Source of the DNA: Clostridium magnum DSM 2767
GTDB lineage: Bacteria > Bacillota > Clostridia > Clostridiales > Clostridiaceae
Reading direction: 5' to 3'
DNA: 64,000 nt
Assembly (NCBI RefSeq): GCF_001623875.1
Contig: NZ_LWAE01000002.1
Location: 124,001-188,000, forward strand
How positions within the stretch are numbered: position 1 is the stretch's first letter; each line of letters begins with the position of its first letter. Below are positions 58,864 to 64,000 of this stretch, one piece after another. Under the pieces are notes generated by a model. The model had not been told where the DNA came from, did no database searches, and was given only the letters and a program-made list of their open reading frames with translations. Both the position numbers and the translations under genes were made by a program.

Positions 58864-58914
58864 TATGTGTTTGGAGTAGATATGACACCAGAGATGATCC
58901 AGTTATCAAGAAAA
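58864..58914 (+). pseudogene. arsM internal remnant
   Basis: Seventeen codons YVFGVDMTPEMIQLSRK match the SAM motif II region of ArsM (30071-30130) with few changes. It is followed directly by a terminator-like hairpin. It places a lost arsM copy right behind response regulator 2. Confidence 0.8.
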
Positions 58915-58958
58915 ACTGCTTCAAAATATTATAAATACTTTTAAAGTAGTATATTTTT
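58914..58958 (+). terminator. Terminator-like hairpin
   Basis: ACTGCTTCAAAA pairs imperfectly with TTTTAAAGTAGT, then ATATTTTTT. The same hairpin, better paired, occurs at 61653. Confidence 0.6.
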
Positions 58959-59057
58959 TAATACTATGATACAAAATAGTGCGTACTTGTTATATGCAAT
59001 GCCGTTTTATACAATAAGAGCATAATTTTAAAATATTGGTAAATAGGGGGCATATAT

Positions 59058-59558
59058 ATGAATGCAATATTAAATAGAAAGAGTATAAGAAAGTACAAGG
59101 ACATAAAGGTAAGTGATGAAATAGTTGAAGAATTATTAAGAGCAGCTATGGCGGCACCTTCTGCCGGGAATCAGCAGCCTTGGGATTTCGTAGTCTTAAG
59201 AGATAAGGAAATTATGAAAAAAATTACTGAATTTCATCCTTATTCAAAAATGTTATTAAACACAGATACTGCTATTGTGATTTGCGGAGATGAGGCAAAA
59301 GAGATATTTAAAGGATATTGGGTCCAGGATTGCTCAGCTGCTTGCGAAAATATATTAATAACTGCAGAAGACAAGGGGTTAGGAGCTGTATGGCTAGGAG
59401 TTTACCCAATGGAAGATAGAATTGCTCCATTAAAAGAAATTCTGAATCTACCAGAGAGTGTAATCCCGTTATCAATAATTCCTATTGGATACCCAGATGA
59501 GGAAAGAAAACCACAGGATAGATTTAATAAGGAAAGAATACATTACGACAGATGGTAA
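59058..59558 (+). CDS. Nitroreductase-family protein (166 aa)
   Basis: Short FMN-dependent nitroreductase: RKSIRKYKDIKVSDEIVEEL, AAMAAPSAGNQQPWDFVVLR (FMN-binding), DCSAACENILITAEDKGLGA, VWLGVYP and the C-terminal PIGYPDEERKPQDRF. An NAD(P)H-dependent flavoenzyme of the cytosol, reducing nitro or quinone compounds. ATG with ATAGGGGG. Monocistronic. Confidence 0.93.
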   Translation: MNAILNRKSIRKYKDIKVSDEIVEELLRAAMAAPSAGNQQPWDFVVLRDKEIMKKITEFHPYSKMLLNTDTAIVICGDEAKEIFKGYWVQDCSAACENILITAEDKGLGAVWLGVYPMEDRIAPLKEILNLPESVIPLSIIPIGYPDEERKPQDRFNKERIHYDRW

Positions 59559-59590
59559 TATTACAACCTTACTGTATTTTAGGGTAATTT

Positions 59591-59620
59591 AAAAACCCTG
59601 CAGGAATACACCTGCAGGGT
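59591..59620 (-). terminator. Terminator of the zinc-ribbon gene
   Basis: ACCCTGCAGG / CCTGCAGGGT with a six-base loop. On the minus strand it is followed by TTTTT. Confidence 0.85.
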
Positions 59621-59636
59621 AACAGTAAACAAGTTA

Positions 59637-59807
59637 CTATCTTCTAAAGCCTCTATTATTGTTGTTTTGTTGCTTTCTTGCTCTTCTGCAATCAGCACAT
59701 CTTGTAGGCTCGTTTTCAAAGCCTTTTTCTTTATAGAAAGCTTGCTCGCCCTCAGTAAATACGAATTCTTTTTCACAGTCTTTACAAACTAATGTTTTAT
59801 CTGCCAT
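59637..59807 (-). CDS. Small zinc-ribbon protein (56 aa)
   Basis: The minus strand encodes ADKTLVCKDCEKEFVFTEGE, then QAFYKEKGF and PTRCADCRRARK, ending NNNNRGFRR. C8-x2-C11 and C37-x2-C40 form a treble-clef/zinc ribbon. Such small basic proteins are common in clostridia and are predicted to bind nucleic acid. GGAGG lies nine bases before the ATG. It lies between the nitroreductase and helicase genes on the opposite strand. Function not established. Confidence 0.85.
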   Translation of the reverse strand: MADKTLVCKDCEKEFVFTEGEQAFYKEKGFENEPTRCADCRRARKQQNNNNRGFRR

Positions 59808-60022
59808 TTCAACATTCCTCCTTTTTCAAAAGATTAAGATCCAAAAATAGATTAACAACTATATTCTAAAAAGAGGATATGTTTGTTTATCATATTAAAC
59901 CTTAACAACAAATATATTATTACATCTGCTGCTTAGCTATCATAACACATATTAAAAAAATATACAACTTATTTATTTTTTGAAATTGCAAATACTAAAA
60001 AAAACAGAAAGAAGGGATTGAT

Positions 60023-61597
60023 ATGGAAGGTAAAGGATTTAACGAATTAGGTCTAGATGAGAGCATTCTTAAAGCTATAGATGTAATGGGATTTGAAGAA
60101 CCCTCCAAGATTCAAGCTGAGGTAATACCGGTTCTCTTAGAAGGGCATGATGTAATCGGTCAGGCTCAAACTGGAACGGGAAAGACATTGGCATTTGGAG
60201 CTCCAGTTTTGAGTAGAGTTGGCAGGTCACAGGGAAAGATAGGCAGTATCATACTAACTCCTACAAGAGAGCTTGCTATCCAGGTAAATGACGAACTGAA
60301 TCGTATAGCTAAATTTACTAAAGTTAAGCTAATTCCTGTATACGGCGGCCAACCTATTGAAAGGCAGATTTCTGCTTTACGTAGAGGTATAGATGTAGTA
60401 GTAGGAACTCCTGGAAGAGTATTGGATTTAATTAGAAGGAAAGCCTTAGATTTAAGCTCCATTCAATTCCTAGTGCTGGATGAAGCTGATGAAATGCTTA
60501 ATATGGGCTTTATTGATGATATAGAAGAAATAATAAAAAATTCCAGTGAAGACAGGCAGACAATGTTGTTTTCAGCTACAATGCCTGCAGAAATCAAAAA
60601 GCTTGCTAAAAGATATATGAAGCCTGAAGCTAAACATATAGCTATTTTAAAAAGTACGATGACAGTAGCTGCAGTGGGTCAATACTATTATGAAGTTAAG
60701 AGTAGAGAGAGGTTTGAATCACTATGCAGAATATTGGATGTAGATGAGCCTTCTTCCGCTATTATATTTTGCAAGACTAAGAGAGGCGTAGACGAACTGG
60801 TGGAAGGTTTAAAGAGTAGAGGCTATGGTGCTGAAGGAATGCATGGTGATATGAACCAAAACCAGAGGATAAATACCTTGAAAAGGTTTAAAGAGGGAAG
60901 TGTGGAGTTCCTGATAGCTACTGATGTTGCTGCAAGAGGCATAGATGTTGAGAATGTAACTCACGTAATAAATTACGATTTGCCTCAGGATGTAGAATCC
61001 TATGTTCATAGAATAGGTAGAACTGGTAGAGCAAATAAGGAAGGTGTTGCATATACACTGGTTACTGCAAGGGAATATACGTCTCTTAAGCATATTGAAA
61101 AGGCTACAAAGAGCAAGATAAAAAGAAGAGAGATTCCTACAGTAGATGAAATATTTACTTCGAAGTATAAAAATATAGTATCTAGAATAAAAGAAACTCT
61201 ACAGGAGGATAGCTATAAGAGATTTATTTCACTAGCAACAGAGCTTGATGAGGAGTTTAATCTTGTGGAAGTAGCAGCGGCTTTAATGGATATGCTGTAC
61301 AGCAAAGAGGTAAGCTATGACTACACTGAAAACGCAATAGGTTCAGCGACAGAGAATAAGAGATTGTTTCTAACTGTAGGACGTATGGATAAAATTAATC
61401 CAAAGATGCTACTGGAGTTCTTTAATGAAAATGCAAGAATAAACAAAGAAGATGTTGGAGATATTGATATTCTTGAAAAGTTTTCTTTCGTAAATGTAAC
61501 AGAAGCTGCAGCAGAAGCTATAATAAAGCATTGCAGTGGAAAGAGATTCGCTGGAAGAAAGGTGAATATTGAAATTTCAACAAAATCAAGAGGATAA
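60023..61597 (+). CDS. DEAD-box RNA helicase with DbpA-type RNA-binding domain (524 aa)
   Basis: RecA1: AQTGTGKTLAFGAPV (motif I), PTRELAIQ, TPGRVLD, DEAD and SAT. RecA2: ATDVAARGIDVENVTHVINY and HRIGRTGRA. The C-terminal ~75 residues (LFLTVGRMDKINPKMLLEFF to GRKVNIEIS) are the RRM-like DbpA domain that targets rRNA structure. Acts in ribosome assembly or cold adaptation. ATG with AAAGAAGGG. The region 59808-60022 before it is an AT-rich leader without a gene. Confidence 0.95.
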   Translation: MEGKGFNELGLDESILKAIDVMGFEEPSKIQAEVIPVLLEGHDVIGQAQTGTGKTLAFGAPVLSRVGRSQGKIGSIILTPTRELAIQVNDELNRIAKFTKVKLIPVYGGQPIERQISALRRGIDVVVGTPGRVLDLIRRKALDLSSIQFLVLDEADEMLNMGFIDDIEEIIKNSSEDRQTMLFSATMPAEIKKLAKRYMKPEAKHIAILKSTMTVAAVGQYYYEVKSRERFESLCRILDVDEPSSAIIFCKTKRGVDELVEGLKSRGYGAEGMHGDMNQNQRINTLKRFKEGSVEFLIATDVAARGIDVENVTHVINYDLPQDVESYVHRIGRTGRANKEGVAYTLVTAREYTSLKHIEKATKSKIKRREIPTVDEIFTSKYKNIVSRIKETLQEDSYKRFISLATELDEEFNLVEVAAALMDMLYSKEVSYDYTENAIGSATENKRLFLTVGRMDKINPKMLLEFFNENARINKEDVGDIDILEKFSFVNVTEAAAEAIIKHCSGKRFAGRKVNIEISTKSRG

Positions 61598-61651
61598 TCT
61601 ATTCAAGAGTTTTGATAACTATCCATCAAAATTTTTAAAACAACTTAAATT

Positions 61652-61697
61652 AAAACTGCTTCAAAATGTTATAAATACTTTTGAAGCAGTTTCTTTA
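61652..61697 (+). terminator. Terminator after the helicase
   Basis: AAACTGCTTCAAAA / TTTTGAAGCAGTTT, then CTTT. Confidence 0.85.
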
Positions 61698-61758
61698 AAT
61701 CCATATCTTTAGTTTAGTGTTGATTTTTAGGCAGCTCCAAATCATATGTTAAAATGGA

Positions 61759-62109
61759 TTAATATTTGTAATTTTCAACATCTACTTTATCTACTTCTTG
61801 GAAAGGGGCTAGTGTAGAAACCATCTTTATTGCAGCGTTGGAATTGTTTACGCAGTAGTGAATCTCACCGGGTTCTATGTGGATGAATTGACCCTTTGTT
61901 AGATGGTTTACTTTTCCGTCTACAATGATATCGATTTCACCTTCTATGATATAAAAGTTTTCCTCCATTACGTTGTGATAATGAGCTTTAAAATCTTGAC
62001 CTGGTTGAAACTGAACCAAAGCAAAATTCATGCGGGGACCTTTCATTAGATATTTGGGCCCACTGTCACCAAAACGATATTCTTTATCTTTTTCATCAAT
62101 AATATACAT
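61759..62109 (-). CDS. Cupin-domain protein (116 aa)
   Basis: Single cupin. Motif 1 GQDFKAHYHNVMEENFYIIE carries the metal His/Glu residues and motif 2 is GQFIHIEPGEIHYCVNN. The ATG at 62109 has AAGGAG eight bases upstream. It lies next to broken AI-2 (lsr) genes on the same strand as the lsrK fragment, so it may have belonged to that sugar-phosphate operon. Substrate unknown. Confidence 0.83.
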   Translation of the reverse strand: MYIIDEKDKEYRFGDSGPKYLMKGPRMNFALVQFQPGQDFKAHYHNVMEENFYIIEGEIDIIVDGKVNHLTKGQFIHIEPGEIHYCVNNSNAAIKMVSTLAPFQEVDKVDVENYKY

Positions 62110-62159
62110 ACTCAAAACTCCTTCATATTTTCTTATAATTTATTTTATTATTATAAATC

Positions 62160-62780
62160 TTATAGGCCTGGTGCAATCCACATATTATTTGTAAGCTTTT
62201 GGTTGCAAAGCTCCAATTGTGAGGCATAGACCTTACGCCATGTTTTATAAAGGTTTTCATACAGGACGTGATTCTCCATACTTGGATTGTAAGTTTTGTC
62301 CCATTTTACTAGTTTATTGGCCGCTGCTGAGATATCTTCATAGATTCCTACACCGTAGCCAGCTAGGATAGCAGCACCAAGGCCAGTTGCTTCTTTTACA
62401 ACGGGAACACGAACAGGTAGACCAAGAACATCAGATAGAATCTGGCACCATATTGGGCTCTTGGAAGCACCTCCTGCAAATACGATGCTCTCTGGCATAT
62501 TACCGGTGGCTTCTTTAACTAGTTCAAGATGTCCCTTGGTAACCATAGCAGTATTCTCTAGGATCGAACGATAGAAGGTATAACGGTTGAATTTTTCAGG
62601 ATCAAGTTCAAAATTTGTAAAAGTAGGAGCAGCATGTTTCCAGGAAATAAAATTCATTATATCGGAGAATGCACACAACATACCATAGCTTCCTGCTGGA
62701 ATTAGAGCAGCCTTTTGATCCATTAGATAATACGGATCTTTACCTAGTTTTTCACCTTCCTGTTTTTCTGCAATGACTCT
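62160..62780 (-). pseudogene. LsrK-like autoinducer-2 kinase, C-terminal part only
   Basis: FGGY-kinase C-terminal half: GKDPYYLMDQKAALIPAGSY, PESIVFAGGASKSPIWCQIL (the FGGY GGGAKS-like ATP motif), VVKEATGLGAAILAGYGVG. LsrK phosphorylates AI-2. The catalytic N-terminal half (~300 aa) is missing; the frame enters foreign sequence near 62780 and runs head-to-head into the lsrB fragment. The ~30 extra codons before the homology are junction sequence. Non-functional as it stands. Confidence 0.85.
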
Positions 62781-62783
62781 ACT

Positions 62784-63149
62784 GCACTTCCTGGACAATG
62801 TCAGGCTGCTCAAAACAAAGGTAAGAAAGCTAAAGACATTACAATAACTGGTTTTGCTTCACCAAATTCTATGAAACAATACTGTAAAGATGGTATCTTA
62901 ACTCGTTGGGGATTATGGGACTGCGGAATCCAAGGAGCTATGGGTTGTTACATGGCATACTACATTGCTTCCGGTAACAAAGTAAAAGTTGGGGATAAGA
63001 TTAATATTCCAGATATCGGTACTGTAGTAGTAATGCCTAACACTGTACTTGATCCTAAAGCAGATGCTTCTGATACTTCTTCAGGAGTTGTATTATTACC
63101 TGAAAGAACTGTATTCACTAAGGATAATATGAATAATTATGACTTCTAA
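62784..63149 (+). pseudogene. LsrB/RhaS-like sugar (AI-2) binding protein, C-terminal part only
   Basis: An open frame from the junction reads PGQCQAAQNKGKKAKDITIT, GFASPNSMKQYCKDGILTRW, GLWDCGIQGAMGCYMAYYIA and ends FTKDNMNNYDF. This is the C-terminal lobe of periplasmic-binding-protein family 4 (LsrB/RhaS) proteins. Signal sequence and N-terminal lobe are missing. It is in the natural order before lsrF. Confidence 0.82.
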
Positions 63150-63240
63150 TTTTATAATTTATTTTTAAATTGTATATTAATTATACATTAAGAAATTACT
63201 CAAAAGGCTAATGATGGATTTCACAAGGAGGATTTTAATT

Positions 63241-64000
63241 ATGGCAGATATAGATGGTTTAAAGGTTGCAAAGGATTATCATATAGACACTGAATTTGCA
63301 AATCGTGAAGGTTTTTATGTCAAGGGTGCAAATAGCTTAGATTGGGGAATGAAGAAACATCTTGCCAATATTTTTGATAAAAAGAGCGGCAATACTGTGA
63401 TGTTCGCATTTGACTATGGTTACTTTATGGGATCTGTAGCAGGTCTAGAAAGACTTGATTTATTGGTTCCTACCCTTGTAGATCATGTTGATGTTTTGAT
63501 GTGTACAAGGGGGCACTTCGTACTTGTGTACCACCAGTTGGGCAAAAGGCAATTGCACTACGTGTTTCTTCTGGATCATCTATGTTAAATGATGATTTAT
63601 CCCATGAGGTAGTTGCTGTGGATATTGAGGATGCAATTCGCTGCAATGCAGATTGTATGGCTGTTCAAGGATTTATTGGTGCAGATGGCCAGCTTCAAAG
63701 TATCGATAATTTATCAAGAGTTATAAATGAAGGTATCCGTTACAGTATTCCTACTATGGGTGTTGTGGCAGTAGGAAAGAACATGGAACGTACAGATCGT
63801 TACTTTAAGCTTGCTACTCGTATCTTAGCAGAAATTGGTGTTAATATTGTTAAAACTTATTACTGCGAAAACTTCGAGGAGGTTGCAGCAGCATGTCACG
63901 TTCCAATTGTTGTAGCAGGAGGAAAGAAGCTTCCAGAAAATGAGGCCCTTACAATGGCATATCGTGCAATGAGTGAAGGTGCTCACGGATTAGATATGTG
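63241..64000 (+). pseudogene. lsrF: LsrF-like thiolase/aldolase, frameshifted, runs off the window end
   Basis: ATG with AAGGAGG. MADIDGLKVAKDYHIDTEFA, SLDWGMKKHLANIFDKKSGN and MFAFDYGYFMGSVAGLERLD match LsrF, the class I aldolase-fold enzyme that thiolytically cleaves phospho-AI-2 product. After LMCTRG the frame is lost in a G run (63510-63514, five G where six restore it). It then continues in the shifted frame: PPVGQKAIALRVSSGSSMLN, VGKNMERTDRYFKLATRILA and VKTYYCENFEE. The 3' end is outside the window. Confidence 0.88.

Noticed and set aside
1..64000. CRISPR arrays, tRNA or rRNA genes
   Set aside because: No regularly spaced direct repeats, no cloverleaf with a GGTTCGAATCC-like arm and no rRNA-like GC-rich conserved sequence were noticed.

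Overview
The window looks like the chromosome of a strictly anaerobic, low-GC Firmicute, most likely Clostridium sensu stricto. Support: AT-rich genes with strong GGAGG ribosome sites, a complete six-gene Rnf ferredoxin:NAD+ oxidoreductase operon, a UGA-coded selenoprotein, a tungsten-cofactor radical SAM maturase, Clostridium-type Kdp genes, and nearest recognisable relatives that are clostridial throughout. No rRNA, tRNA or CRISPR array was seen.

Layout. 1-6.3 kb is a patchwork of small regulators and enzymes (cupin, CMD protein, SDR/MerR pair, TipAS-type MerR, ProX deacylase) and truncated relics. 6.6-12.0 kb is the energy-conserving rseC-rnfCDGEAB operon, followed by a tandem PucR/CdaR-like pair (second copy frameshifted). 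16.4-20.1 kb is a short KdpD, a membrane histidine kinase and a receiver-TPR response regulator; this cassette is duplicated around kdpFABC at 48.6-58.9 kb. 20.2-36 kb is an arsenic island: MarR with a methyltransferase, arsR-arsD-arsA, arsR-acr3-CoA-disulfide reductase/rhodanese-SigZ-like sigma factor-arsM, a cysteine-desulfurase-like enzyme with two Fe-S proteins, a two-piece permease with its own arsR, and relics of an aquaporin, a permease and arsR copies. 36-41 kb holds XdhC, a tungsten-type radical SAM maturase, UspA and a SulP transporter. 41-48.5 kb holds a degenerate serine recombinase, two cysteine-protease-fold proteins, a thioredoxin-permease pair, a selenoprotein missed by ordinary ORF calling, and YetF-like proteins. 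59-64 kb holds a nitroreductase, zinc ribbon, DEAD-box helicase and a broken AI-2 (lsr) catabolic cluster running off the end.

How it works together. Rnf couples reduced ferredoxin to NAD+ reduction and an ion gradient. The ars genes sense, chaperone, pump and methylate arsenic with thiol and redox helpers. Kdp provides high-affinity K+ uptake, with sensing split over separate proteins instead of one KdpD/KdpE pair.

The most interesting signals are: (1) a Cys-Sec selenoprotein with a convincing bacterial SECIS hairpin at 46.06-46.37 kb; (2) a dispersed, foldable repeat (copies near 5.8, 19.4 and 44.1 kb), one copy of which has an empty site in the paralogous locus; (3) hairpins at 12.0 and 44.9 kb with compensatory stem changes; (4) a back-to-back promoter module present four times; and (5) the duplicated split-Kdp sensor cassette with an orphan KdpB actuator domain. 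Many gene relics, three homopolymer frameshifts and two head-to-head truncated junctions point to heavy rearrangement, or in part to assembly or sequencing error. All family names are from my own reading of motifs; no database search was run.
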